Positions 1 to 8,710 of a DNA stretch of 21,190 nucleotides are shown here, one piece after another. Position 1 is the first letter of the stretch; every line of letters begins with the position of its first letter. The translations under genes and the position numbers were made by a program. Below the pieces are notes generated by a model. It did not search any database. It was given only the letters and a program-made list of their open reading frames with translations, and was not told where the DNA came from. Source of the stretch: an uncultured Gemmatimonadota bacterium (lineage in GTDB: Bacteria > Gemmatimonadota > Gemmatimonadetes > Gemmatimonadales > Gemmatimonadaceae); NCBI GenBank assembly GCA_946479895.1, contig CAMLHT010000031.1:1-21190 (forward strand). The letters are read 5' to 3'.

Positions 1-1673
1 CCCGGTACTTCGCGTATCTCAACCTGTTCGTCTTCTTCATGCTCGTGCTGGTCCTTGGCGCGAGCTACCCGCTGATGTTCATCGGGTGGGAAGGCGTCGG
101 CCTCTGCTCGTACCTCCTGATCGGCTTCTGGTTCTCGGAGAAGGCGAACGCTGACGCCGGCAAGAAGGCGTTCATCGTGAACCGCATCGGTGACTTCGGG
201 TTCCTGATCGCGATGTTCATGATGTTCGTGCACTTCAAGGCACTGGACTTCGTGGGCGTGAACCAGGCCGCGGCGGGCATGGCAATCGGCGGCGTCGCCG
301 TGACGGCGATCTGCCTCTTCCTGTTCCTCGGCTGCGCCGGCAAGAGCGCGCAGATCCCGCTCTACGTCTGGCTGCCGGACGCCATGGCCGGCCCGACCCC
401 CGTCTCGGCGCTGATCCACGCGGCGACCATGGTGACCGCGGGCGTCTACCTGGTCGCCCGCAGCGGACTGCTGTTCGCGCTGGCGCCCGCCGCCGGGCTG
501 ACGGTCGTGCTGATCGGCGCGCTGACGGCGGTGTTCGCGGCGTCCATCGGCCTCAAGCAGTGGGACATCAAGAAGGTCCTGGCCTATTCGACCGTCTCGC
601 AGCTCGGCTACATGTTCATCGGCGTGGGCTCGGGGGCGTACGTCGCCGGCGTGTTCCACCTGGTCACGCACGCCTTCTTCAAGGCCCTGCTGTTCCTCGG
701 GTCGGGCTCGGTGATCTACGCGATGCACGCGGCCTACCACCACACGGGCAGCCACGAGGACGCGCAGGACATGCGCAACATGGGCGGCCTCAAGGCGTAC
801 ATGCCCGTCACCTTCGGGCTGATGTGGATCGCGACGCTGGCCATCGCCGGCATCCCGCCGTTCGCCGGATTCTTCTCGAAGGACGAGATCCTCGGCGGCG
901 TCTTCCTCCGCGCCCAGGACTCGACGCTGGCCGAGGCGCACTGGCTCGGCGTGCCGGGAACGTGGGTCCTGTACCTGGCGTACGTGCTCGGCCTCGCCGC
1001 GGCGCTGATGACCGCGATCTACATGACGCGGATGATGATCTACACCTTCCACGGCCCCAACCGGACCGGGGAGAACGAGCGGAAGCACCTGCACGAGGCC
1101 CCGTGGGTGATGACCGGCCCCCTGGTGGTGCTCGGCATCCTGAGCGTCGCGGGCGGCTGGCTGAACATCCCGAAGCTGCTCGCGTTCCTCGGACCGACGG
1201 AAGGTCTGCATCACTGGCTCGAGCCGGTGGTGGGGCAGGCGGCCACGATGGTGACCAACGGTCACCCGCTCGAGCCCTCGCATTCCACCGAGTACTTCCT
1301 GATCGGCGCGGCGGTCGTCATCGCGATCGCGGGCATCGTCATCGCCTGGACGCAGCTCAAGCCCGAGCGCCTGGTGCCGAAGCGTGAGGCGCTCCCGTCC
1401 ACCGGCTTCGCGCGCGTGCTCGAGAACAAGTATTTCGTCGACGAGGGCTACGACAAGGCGGTCATTCGCCCGACCGTCGGCGTGTCGCGCCAGCTCCTGT
1501 GGCGCGGCGTGGACGCCGGCCTCATCGACGGCCTGATGGTGAACGGAAGCGCCGCGCTCGCGCGCTTCGGCGGCTGGATCGGCTCGCAGTTCCAGTCCGG
1601 TCAGGTCGGAACATATGCCTGGGTGCTCGTCGTCGGCGTTCTCGCCGTGCTCGGCGCCTTCACTCTGCGCTGA
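1..1673 (+). CDS. nuoL: NADH-quinone oxidoreductase subunit L, 5' end missing
   Basis: This is the large antiporter-like membrane subunit of complex I, which helps couple quinone reduction to proton transfer across the cytoplasmic membrane. The reading frame is open from base 3, so the gene begins before the window. The first in-frame ATG, at 39, is internal because the preceding residues (RYFAYLNLFVFF) are ordinary NuoL sequence. About 556 residues are visible. They include the family signature GKSAQIPLYVWLPDAM followed by GPTPVSALIHAATMVTAGVY, then the AYSTVSQLGYM helix. The C-terminal part holds the region expected to form the long lateral helix and the last membrane segment. The stop is followed after two bases by nuoM. 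Multi-pass hydrophobic character is clear throughout. The subunit identity (L rather than the related MrpA) is supported by nuoM and nuoN directly downstream. Confidence 0.96.
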   Translation, partial: RYFAYLNLFVFFMLVLVLGASYPLMFIGWEGVGLCSYLLIGFWFSEKANADAGKKAFIVNRIGDFGFLIAMFMMFVHFKALDFVGVNQAAAGMAIGGVAVTAICLFLFLGCAGKSAQIPLYVWLPDAMAGPTPVSALIHAATMVTAGVYLVARSGLLFALAPAAGLTVVLIGALTAVFAASIGLKQWDIKKVLAYSTVSQLGYMFIGVGSGAYVAGVFHLVTHAFFKALLFLGSGSVIYAMHAAYHHTGSHEDAQDMRNMGGLKAYMPVTFGLMWIATLAIAGIPPFAGFFSKDEILGGVFLRAQDSTLAEAHWLGVPGTWVLYLAYVLGLAAALMTAIYMTRMMIYTFHGPNRTGENERKHLHEAPWVMTGPLVVLGILSVAGGWLNIPKLLAFLGPTEGLHHWLEPVVGQAATMVTNGHPLEPSHSTEYFLIGAAVVIAIAGIVIAWTQLKPERLVPKREALPSTGFARVLENKYFVDEGYDKAVIRPTVGVSRQLLWRGVDAGLIDGLMVNGSAALARFGGWIGSQFQSGQVGTYAWVLVVGVLAVLGAFTLR

Positions 1674-1675
1674 TC

Positions 1676-3274
1676 ATGAACGACTTCCTGCAATCCATCG
1701 GATACGGCAACTGGATCCTGCCGGCGCTGCTGATCATTCCGGTCATCGGCGCGCTGGCGATCTGGGCCCTCGGGGCACGCGCGACGCCCGCGACGGCGGA
1801 CGACGAGGTGATCTCCGGCCGGGCGGCCAGCCCGCGGATGATCGCGCTGCTGACGTTCGTGGTCGAGTTCATCGTCTCGCTCGGCCTCTGGTGGAGCGTG
1901 ACCCCGGAGGGTCCCGCCTTCCAGCACCTCGTGGACATGGCCTGGATCCCGAGCTGGGGCATCCGGTTCACGCTTGGCGTGGACGGCATCGCGGCGATGA
2001 TGGTGCTGCTCACGACCTTCATCATGATGCTCGCCGTGCTCGGCGGCTGGACGAGCATCCGCATCCGGACGCACAGCTACTACGCGCTGCTGCTCCTGCT
2101 CACGACCGGCATGCTGGGCGTGTTCCTGAGCCTCGATCTCTTCCTCTTCTACGTGATGTGGGAAGTGATGCTGATCCCGATGTACTTCATCATCGGCATC
2201 TGGGGCGGGGAGCGGCGGCTCTACGCGAGCATCAAGTTCTTCATCTACACGATGGTCGGGTCGCTGCTGATGCTCGTCGCGATCCTGTACCTCGGGTTCC
2301 AGGTCGCCGATCCGCGGACCGGCATCCCGAACTTCTCGTATGAAGTGATGCTGACGCAGCTCTCGATCTCGCCGATGGCGACGTTCTGGTGCTTCGTGGC
2401 GTTCTTCCTCGCCTTCGCGGTGAAGGTCCCGATGTTCCCGTTCCACACCTGGCTGCCCGACGCGCACGTGGAAGCGCCGACGGCCGGGTCGGTGGTGCTC
2501 GCGAGCATCATGCTCAAGCTCGGGACCTTCGGCTTCATCCGCTTCGCGATGCCGCTCCTGCCGGCCGCCGCCCTCAGCCCGAAGGTCCGGATGATCATCC
2601 TGACCCTCGCCGTGATCGGCATCGTCTACGGGGCGCTCGTCTCGCTCGTGCAGCCGGACTTCAAGAAGCTCGTCGCCTACTCGTCGGTGAGCCACCTCGG
2701 CTTCGTCATGCTCGGCCTGTTCGCCCTGACGGTCCAGAGCGTCCAGGGCGCGCTGATGGTGATGATCAACCACGGCATCTCGACCGGCGCGCTCTTCTTC
2801 CTGATCGGCATGATCTACGAGCGCCGCCACACGCGCCTCATCGAGGACTACGGCGGCATCGCCAAGGTGATGCCGATGTTCGCGGCCATCCTCGCGCTCG
2901 TGACCTTCAGCTCGATCGGCGTGCCCGGCACGAACGGGTTCATCGGTGAATTCCTCGTGCTGATCGGCTCCTTCCGCACCTATCCGGTGCTGGCGTTCAT
3001 CGCCTCGACGGCGGTGATCATCGCCGCGGCGTACCTGCTGTGGGCGATCCAGCGCATCCTGTTCAACGCGCTCGACAAGCCGGTGAATGCGCACGTGCCC
3101 GACCTGAACCGCCGCGAGCTGCTGCTGCTCGCCCCGCTCGTCGCCGCGATCATCTGGCTCGGCGTCTATCCCAAGCCGGTCCTCGACCGCATGCAGCCGG
3201 CCGCCGAGCGGTTCGTGCAGCAGGTGCAGTCGGGCGCCGACGCCGCGCAGATGGCGTGGAGGGGCGGCCGATGA
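1676..3274 (+). CDS. nuoM: NADH-quinone oxidoreductase subunit M
   Basis: This 532-residue multi-pass membrane protein is one of the three antiporter-like proton-channel subunits of complex I. The ATG at 1676 is chosen because it lies two bases after the nuoL stop and gives a normal NuoM N-terminus (MNDFLQSIGYGNWILP); the open frame reaches further back only as an overlap with nuoL. Conserved features are WEVMLIPMYF, with the glutamate at residue 163, and AFAVKVPMFPFHTWLPDAH, with the lysine at about residue 250. These correspond to the Glu and Lys known to be essential in the E. coli subunit. LVAYSSVSHLGFVMLG follows. The last codons overlap nuoN by four bases (ATGA), as expected for a translationally coupled nuo operon. 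Confidence 0.97.
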   Translation: MNDFLQSIGYGNWILPALLIIPVIGALAIWALGARATPATADDEVISGRAASPRMIALLTFVVEFIVSLGLWWSVTPEGPAFQHLVDMAWIPSWGIRFTLGVDGIAAMMVLLTTFIMMLAVLGGWTSIRIRTHSYYALLLLLTTGMLGVFLSLDLFLFYVMWEVMLIPMYFIIGIWGGERRLYASIKFFIYTMVGSLLMLVAILYLGFQVADPRTGIPNFSYEVMLTQLSISPMATFWCFVAFFLAFAVKVPMFPFHTWLPDAHVEAPTAGSVVLASIMLKLGTFGFIRFAMPLLPAAALSPKVRMIILTLAVIGIVYGALVSLVQPDFKKLVAYSSVSHLGFVMLGLFALTVQSVQGALMVMINHGISTGALFFLIGMIYERRHTRLIEDYGGIAKVMPMFAAILALVTFSSIGVPGTNGFIGEFLVLIGSFRTYPVLAFIASTAVIIAAAYLLWAIQRILFNALDKPVNAHVPDLNRRELLLLAPLVAAIIWLGVYPKPVLDRMQPAAERFVQQVQSGADAAQMAWRGGR

Positions 3275-4815
3275 CCATGCTCGACCTGGCGAAGCCCGCC
3301 CACCTCTCCCTGGCGATCCTCCCGGAGCTGGTGCTCATGGGCGGCGCGATGCTCCTCCTGCTGTGGGCCGGATGGCGCAAGGACAGTGAGGAGCACCAGC
3401 GCAGCGTGGGCATCGCCTCGCTGGCCCTCGTCGCCGTGACCATCGCCGCCGTCGTGTTCAGCTACGGCGCGTTCGGCGTGTCGGGCCCGGGGCCGGTCAC
3501 GATCGACAACTTCCGGTGGGCGATGGACGTCGTCATCCTCCTGGGCGCGGGGCTGACCATCGCGCTCTCGATCGACGACAACCGCCGCGAGCGAGTGCCG
3601 GCCCCCGAGACGCACATCCTCGTGCTGCTCGCGACGTCGGGCATGATGCTGCTCGCCGCGGCGACGGACCTGATGATCGTCTTCCTCGGCATCGAGATCA
3701 TGTCGATCTCGGTGTACGCGCTGGCCGGCGTGAACCGCCGCAGCGCGCGCAGCGCGGAAGCGGCCCTCAAGTACTTCCTCCTCGGCGCCTTCGCGACCGC
3801 CTTCCTGCTGTATGGCATCGCCCTCGTGTACGGCGCCACCGGCAGCACGAACATCGTGCGGATCGCGCAGGTCATCTGGGACCTCGGCCTCGCGTCGAGC
3901 CCGATCCTCATCGTCGGGCTGGCGATGCTGGTGATCGGCTTCGGCTTCAAGGTGGCGGTGGTGCCGTTCCACATGTGGGCGCCGGACGTCTACGACGGCT
4001 CGCCCTCGGCGATCACCGCCTACATGGCGGCGACGGTGAAGGCCGCGGCCTTCGCGACGTTCATCCGGGTGTGGCTCCAGGCCTTCCCGGGCCTGGGACC
4101 GGAGTGGTATCGCGCGATCTACTGGGTGGCCATCGCCACGATGATCGCCGGCAACGCCATCGGCCTCGTGCAGAAGAACCTCAAGCGCATGCTCGCGTAC
4201 TCGAGCATCGGCCACGCCGGGTACCTGCTGGTGCTGATCGCCGCCGGGACGAACGAGGCGACGTCGGCGCTGGTGTTCTACCTCCTCGCGTACTCGCTGG
4301 CGACGTTCGGCGCGTTCGGCGTGATCGTCGCGCTGGCCCAGCCGGGGCGGGGCACGATCATGATCGACGAGCTCGCCGGGCTCTGGAAGCGGCGTCCGTG
4401 GATGGCGCTCGGCATGGGCGTGATGATGCTGTCGCTGATGGGCTTCCCGTTCTTCGGGGGCGCCGGATTCTTCGCCAAGTGGTACGTGCTCCAGGCGGCG
4501 CTGCACGCGCCGGTGCCGCAGACGATGCTCGCCATCTTCATCGTGCTCACCAGCGTGATATCCGCGGGCTACTATCTGCACGTGGTGATGGTGATGTTCA
4601 TGAAGCCGGTGGCCGACTCGGGCGTGGCCGTCGAGCCCCCGCGCGCGGGCGGGTTGACGCGTGGCGTGGTTTTCGCGACCGTGGTCCTCACGCTGCTGCT
4701 GGGCATCGTCCCGGACGCCATCGTCCGCCTGACCGGCAACAGCCGCATCGGCGGGTTCGCCAGCCCGGCGCTGGTCGGCACGGCCCCATCGGCTTTACCG
4801 CCAATCTCGCGCTGA
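3271..4815 (+). CDS. nuoN: NADH-quinone oxidoreductase subunit N
   Basis: This 514-residue antiporter-like membrane subunit of complex I is normally the last gene of the nuo operon, as it appears to be here. The start ATG at 3271 overlaps the nuoM stop. The open frame extends upstream but only through nuoM sequence in another frame. Diagnostic sequence is GFGFKVAVVPFHMWAPD, with the conserved lysine near residue 227, followed by VYDGSPSAITAYMAATVKAA. MLAYSSIGHAGYLL and GFPFFGGAGFFAKWYV come later. The protein is hydrophobic along its whole length, with many predicted membrane helices. After the stop comes an inverted pair of repeat units and then a gene of a different pathway, so the nuo transcript probably ends or is processed there. 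Confidence 0.97.
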   Translation: MTMLDLAKPAHLSLAILPELVLMGGAMLLLLWAGWRKDSEEHQRSVGIASLALVAVTIAAVVFSYGAFGVSGPGPVTIDNFRWAMDVVILLGAGLTIALSIDDNRRERVPAPETHILVLLATSGMMLLAAATDLMIVFLGIEIMSISVYALAGVNRRSARSAEAALKYFLLGAFATAFLLYGIALVYGATGSTNIVRIAQVIWDLGLASSPILIVGLAMLVIGFGFKVAVVPFHMWAPDVYDGSPSAITAYMAATVKAAAFATFIRVWLQAFPGLGPEWYRAIYWVAIATMIAGNAIGLVQKNLKRMLAYSSIGHAGYLLVLIAAGTNEATSALVFYLLAYSLATFGAFGVIVALAQPGRGTIMIDELAGLWKRRPWMALGMGVMMLSLMGFPFFGGAGFFAKWYVLQAALHAPVPQTMLAIFIVLTSVISAGYYLHVVMVMFMKPVADSGVAVEPPRAGGLTRGVVFATVVLTLLLGIVPDAIVRLTGNSRIGGFASPALVGTAPSALPPISR

Positions 4816-4822
4816 CGGCGAT

Positions 4823-4891
4823 GTCATCCTGAGCGAAGCGAGGGATCTGCTTTTGCGACAAGAGCAGGTCCCTCGCTTCGCTCAGGACGAC
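4823..4891. repeat. Inverted pair of ~30-bp dispersed repeat units
   Basis: The left arm (4823-4852) and right arm (4862-4891) are inverted copies matching at about 27 of 30 positions, separated by a 9-base loop. The core is GAGCGAAGCGAGGGA. Related units recur at 12862, 12906 (inverted), 16116, 19588 and 20512. The pair would form a long stem in RNA just after the nuoN stop. It lacks a T-run after the right arm (the only T-run is at the loop edge), so mRNA 3'-end protection or processing is as likely as termination. It fills most of the 96-base gap to the next gene. Confidence 0.9.
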
Positions 4892-4911
4892 AATTCCACT
4901 GGAGAGAATAC

Positions 4912-6279
4912 ATGGCCGTTTCACCGGGAATCTTCCGGCAGTACGACATCCGCGGGATCGTCGACAAGGACCTGACCGTGGAGGCCGCGACCGCCGTGGG
5001 ACGCGGGTACGCTGCCATGATGCGCGAGCGCGGGGTCACGGGCCGCATCGTCGTCAGCCGCGACAACCGCCCGAGCGGCGAGAAGCTGCGCAACGCGCTC
5101 GTCGAGGGGCTGACCTCGTTCGGCGTCGACGTCGTGGACATCGGCGTCGTGGCCACGCCGCTCAACTACTGGGCGCTCCACCACCTCGGCGTGGCTGGCG
5201 GCATCCAGATCACCGGCTCGCACAATCCCCCGGAGTACAACGGCTTCAAGCTCTCCATGGGCACCGGCTCCCTCCATGGCGACGAGATCCAGAAGCTCTA
5301 CCGGCTGATCGGGACGGAACCGGGCGCGGTGAAGAAGGGGCAGGTCACCACCGAGAGCGTCATCGACCGCTACATCGCCGACGTCGTCGAGCGCACCGGA
5401 CCCCTCCCGAAGGGCATGAAGGTCGTCTACGACTGCGGCAACGGCGCCGCCTCGCTCATCGCCCCGCAGCTCTTCAGGAAGCTCGGGATCGACGCGCACG
5501 GCCTGTTCTGCGAGAGCGACGGCACCTTCCCGAACCATCACCCGGACCCGACCGTCCCCGAGAACCTCGAGGACCTGATCGCCGAGGTGCGCAGTCGCAA
5601 GGCGGAGATCGGCATCGCATTCGACGGCGACGGCGACCGCATCGGCGTCGTGGACGAGGACGGAACCATCATCTGGGGCGACCGCATCCTCATCCTCTAC
5701 GCGCGGGACGTCCTCGCGCGCACGGGGAAGGGCCAGCCGATCATCTTCGACGTGAAGTGCTCGCAGGCGCTCAGCGACGCGATCGAGAAGGCGGGCGGCA
5801 AGGCCGTGATGTGGAAGACCGGCCACTCCCTCATCAAGGACAAGATGAAGGAGACGCACGCGCCGGTCGCGGGCGAGATGTCCGGCCACATGTTCTTCAG
5901 CGAGGGCTTCTACGGCCACGACGACGCGCTCTACGGGGCGGCGCGGCTGCTGCGCATCCTCGCGGCGGGCCGCCAGACCATCAAGCAGGCGCTCGCCGAC
6001 GTGCCGGACTTCGTCTCGACGCCCGAGATCCGCATCGACGTGGACGAGGAGAAGAAGTTCGCGCTGGTCGACAGGGCGGTCGCGTACTTCAGGTCGAAGC
6101 ACGACGTGATCGACGTCGACGGCGTGCGCGTGCTGTTCGGCGACGGCTGGGGACTGATCCGCGCGTCGAACACGCAGCCGGTGATCGTCGCGCGCTACGA
6201 GGCGGCGTCGAAGGAGCGGCTCGCCGCGATCCGCGCGGAGATGGAAGGATGGCTCCGCGAGCAGGGCGTCCGCGTCTGA
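4912..6279 (+). CDS. manB: Phosphomannomutase/phosphoglucomutase
   Basis: This 455-residue alpha-D-phosphohexomutase interconverts the 1- and 6-phosphates of mannose and/or glucose in the cytoplasm, feeding GDP-mannose, UDP-glucose and surface polysaccharide synthesis. The four family loops are present: ITGSHNPPEYNG, with the phosphorylated serine at residue 103; FDGDGDRIG, with metal-binding aspartates 238, 240 and 242; GEMSGH at 321-326 for sugar binding; and RASNTQPVIVARYEA near the C-terminus for phosphate binding. GEMSGH fits the dual-specificity PMM/PGM subgroup (AlgC/ManB type) rather than GlmM; substrate preference is inferred. The length is typical. A Shine-Dalgarno-like GGAGAG at 4901-4906 lies five bases before the ATG. 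The stop is one base before the next start. Confidence 0.93.
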   Translation: MAVSPGIFRQYDIRGIVDKDLTVEAATAVGRGYAAMMRERGVTGRIVVSRDNRPSGEKLRNALVEGLTSFGVDVVDIGVVATPLNYWALHHLGVAGGIQITGSHNPPEYNGFKLSMGTGSLHGDEIQKLYRLIGTEPGAVKKGQVTTESVIDRYIADVVERTGPLPKGMKVVYDCGNGAASLIAPQLFRKLGIDAHGLFCESDGTFPNHHPDPTVPENLEDLIAEVRSRKAEIGIAFDGDGDRIGVVDEDGTIIWGDRILILYARDVLARTGKGQPIIFDVKCSQALSDAIEKAGGKAVMWKTGHSLIKDKMKETHAPVAGEMSGHMFFSEGFYGHDDALYGAARLLRILAAGRQTIKQALADVPDFVSTPEIRIDVDEEKKFALVDRAVAYFRSKHDVIDVDGVRVLFGDGWGLIRASNTQPVIVARYEAASKERLAAIRAEMEGWLREQGVRV

Positions 6280-6280
6280 C

Positions 6281-8710
6281 ATGACCCCGCGGCGGTGGCT
6301 GATTGCGTCGGCCATTGCCGTGGCGGTGCTGCTCCTCATGGGGCGCGTCGCGGCGGACCTGTATTCGTCCTACGCCTGGTACGACGCGCTGGGGGCCACC
6401 GCGGTCTGGCGGGCGCGCGTCGGCACGATCACGATCCTGCGCATCGCCGCCTGGATCGGCGCATCGCTCTTCGCCCTCGGGCACCTGTTCACCGTCCGCC
6501 AGTCCGTCGTCTCGCTGGTCGTGCAGCGCCAGCTCGGCGATCTCGAGATCTCGGAGAGCGTCCACGGCCGCTACCTCACCGGGGCGGTCATCGCGATGTC
6601 GGTGGTGCTGGGCGGCCTGCTGGCCCTCACCCAGACCGACTGGACGACGGCCTTCCTCGCCGGCAACGGCGGCGCGTTCGCCGAGTACGACAACTATTTC
6701 GGCGCCGACCTCGGGTTCTTCGTCTTCTGGCTGCCGTTCGAGGTCGACCTCTGGACGTGGACCCTGATCGTCGTGCTGGCGACGACCGCGGTGGTCGTGA
6801 CCCTCTACGTGATCACGGCGGGCGTCCGCATCGAGAACGGCAGCCTCCGGATCTCGTCGCACGCGCGGCGGCACCTGACGGTCATCGCCGGCATCCTGCT
6901 GCTGATGCTCTCCTGGAACTTCCGCCTCCGGATGTACCAGCTGCTGCTCAACGGCACCGGGCCGAACGGCGCGTTCGGATACATCGACCATCACGTGGCG
7001 CAGCACGGGGCGCTGATCCTGTCGCTGGCCGCACTCGGCGCCGGCATCGTCGTGATGGTCGCGGGAGTCAACAGCCCGCGCATCGCCGTCACGGCCACGG
7101 CGTGCGTCCTCCTCCTGTGGATCGCCGCCGAGCAGCTCGCGCCGGCCATCGTGACGAGGGCGACCCGCAAGGCCGACCCGGTCAAACGCGAGCTCCAGTA
7201 CGTCGCCACCCAGGCCGGCTATTCGCGCCGCGCCTACGGCATCGACCGCATCCTCGTCGAGGATTCGAGCGTGCTCCAGCGGTCGCTGGACTCGGCGCTC
7301 AGCGGCATCGCGCTGTGGGACGACGAGACGCTCCGCGAGGCGGTCGATCCGCGGTCGCCGCTCGACACCTCGGCGGCCTGGGTTGGGTGGCGGCCGGCGT
7401 CGCGCGGCCCCATCGCCGACATCGTGCGCCGCCGCGTCGACCCGGTCAGCCAGCGGGAATCGTGGACCATCACCGCGGTCGACGCCGGGGTGGCCGACCC
7501 GAGCGGCGACATCGTCACGATCCTCGACCCCCTGGGCCGTTCGCCGGGCGGGGACCGCATCGTCCGACGCCCGCTGGTCTATCCGGGCGCGCAGAGCTAC
7601 GACGTGATCGCCGATTCAAGCCATCGGATCGTCGGCGTGCCGATCGACTCGCGCATCGCCCGGGTGGCCCACGCCTGGAGCCTCCAGAGTCCCCAGTTCG
7701 TGGCCGGGCACCTCGCCGAGCCCCGGCCGACGCTCGTCGACGTCCGCGACGTGCGCGACCGCGTGGAGCACCTGACCCCCTTCTTCGTCCAGGGCAGCAC
7801 CGTCACCCCGCTGGTCGTGGCCGACACGATCTACTGGGCGGTGGACCTCTACGCGGCCAGCAACTGGTATCCGCTGAGCGTTCCCATCCAGGCCCTCGGC
7901 CAGGAGTGGCGGTACTTCCAGCACGCGGCCGTCGCGGTGGTCGATGGGTTCAGCGGGGACGTGATGATCGTCCCCGATCCGGTGCTCGATCCGCTCGCGC
8001 GCGTGTGGGTCCAGCGGTTCCAGTCGCTCTTCACGACGGTGGCCGCGCTGCCGGCTGGGATCCGGGACATGCTGCCGCCGGCGTCCGACCAGCTGCGCGC
8101 GCAGGCCATGGCGTTCGGGAAGTTCGGCTCGGCGGCCGTGGGCGCGGAGGTGCGGCGCCTGCCGCCCGACAGCGGCATGGCCGGCGGGGCGCCGATGGCG
8201 CTCACGCGAGACCGGCGGGCCGTCTTCACCATGCTGCCGCTGCTCGACAGCCTCGGCCACGTGCGCGGGGTCATGGTCAACATCGGGGGCGACCAGCGTC
8301 GCACGGCCTGGTATGACGCGAAGGTCATCGGTCCGCGCTGGTCCGATCTCTCCGATCGCTTCGCGGCGCTCGACTCGACCACAGGCCGGCGCGCCCCCCG
8401 CCAGGAGCACGCCGCGATCCGGGTGCTTCCCTCCAGTCGCGGTCTCCTCTTCATGCAACCGGTCTTCTCCGTGCCCATCGACGATTCGCCCGGCTTCTCG
8501 TATATCGGCCTGATCGTGGACGACACGGCGCGGCGCGTCATGCCGCTCCGCCAGAACGGGACGCCACCGGGAGGGGACGTGCGGGGACAGGTGCAGGCCA
8601 TCTACGCCGCGATGCGCGCGGCGCTCCAGCGGAACGACTGGATCGCGTTCGGTCGCGCGATGGACGCCCTATCGCGCGTCGCCGGTGCGCCGGCGGCGGT
8701 GAAGCGATGA
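6281..8710 (+). CDS. UPF0182 family integral membrane protein (divergent)
   Basis: This 809-residue protein has about seven hydrophobic segments in its N-terminal third (roughly residues 7-25, 48-70, 98-117, 157-178, 199-213, 243-262 and 267-290). A large, mostly soluble C-terminal part follows and is probably exported. The family-type segment YFGADLGFFVFWLPF lies at 139-153. The C-terminal half has YWAVDLYAASNWYPLS (about 515-535) and VVDGFSGDVMIVPDPVLDP (about 552-570), which resemble the UPF0182 consensus around the conserved Val-Val-Asp-Ala-Tyr-Asp-Gly segment. The function of UPF0182 is unknown. The protein looks shorter than typical members as I recall them and is divergent in the C-terminal motifs. 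Its stop overlaps the carbamate kinase start (ATGA) and its start is one base after the mutase stop, so it is co-translated with metabolic genes. Confidence 0.82.
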   Translation: MTPRRWLIASAIAVAVLLLMGRVAADLYSSYAWYDALGATAVWRARVGTITILRIAAWIGASLFALGHLFTVRQSVVSLVVQRQLGDLEISESVHGRYLTGAVIAMSVVLGGLLALTQTDWTTAFLAGNGGAFAEYDNYFGADLGFFVFWLPFEVDLWTWTLIVVLATTAVVVTLYVITAGVRIENGSLRISSHARRHLTVIAGILLLMLSWNFRLRMYQLLLNGTGPNGAFGYIDHHVAQHGALILSLAALGAGIVVMVAGVNSPRIAVTATACVLLLWIAAEQLAPAIVTRATRKADPVKRELQYVATQAGYSRRAYGIDRILVEDSSVLQRSLDSALSGIALWDDETLREAVDPRSPLDTSAAWVGWRPASRGPIADIVRRRVDPVSQRESWTITAVDAGVADPSGDIVTILDPLGRSPGGDRIVRRPLVYPGAQSYDVIADSSHRIVGVPIDSRIARVAHAWSLQSPQFVAGHLAEPRPTLVDVRDVRDRVEHLTPFFVQGSTVTPLVVADTIYWAVDLYAASNWYPLSVPIQALGQEWRYFQHAAVAVVDGFSGDVMIVPDPVLDPLARVWVQRFQSLFTTVAALPAGIRDMLPPASDQLRAQAMAFGKFGSAAVGAEVRRLPPDSGMAGGAPMALTRDRRAVFTMLPLLDSLGHVRGVMVNIGGDQRRTAWYDAKVIGPRWSDLSDRFAALDSTTGRRAPRQEHAAIRVLPSSRGLLFMQPVFSVPIDDSPGFSYIGLIVDDTARRVMPLRQNGTPPGGDVRGQVQAIYAAMRAALQRNDWIAFGRAMDALSRVAGAPAAVKR

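Noticed and set aside
1601..3094. Long open frame on the - strand opposite nuoM
   Set aside because: It is a product of GC-rich codon bias; the predicted protein is low-complexity, rich in His, Arg, Asp and Glu, and lies opposite a clear complex I gene. Similar - strand frames at 3166-4581, 4921-6339, 7616-8458, 10490-11767, 12950-14131, 17161-18399 and 18396-20108 were rejected for the same reason.
6303..8316. Alternative + strand frames within the UPF0182 gene
   Set aside because: The translations are Arg/Pro/Gly-rich and lack any family motif, while the frame at 6281-8710 gives membrane helices and UPF0182 motifs.
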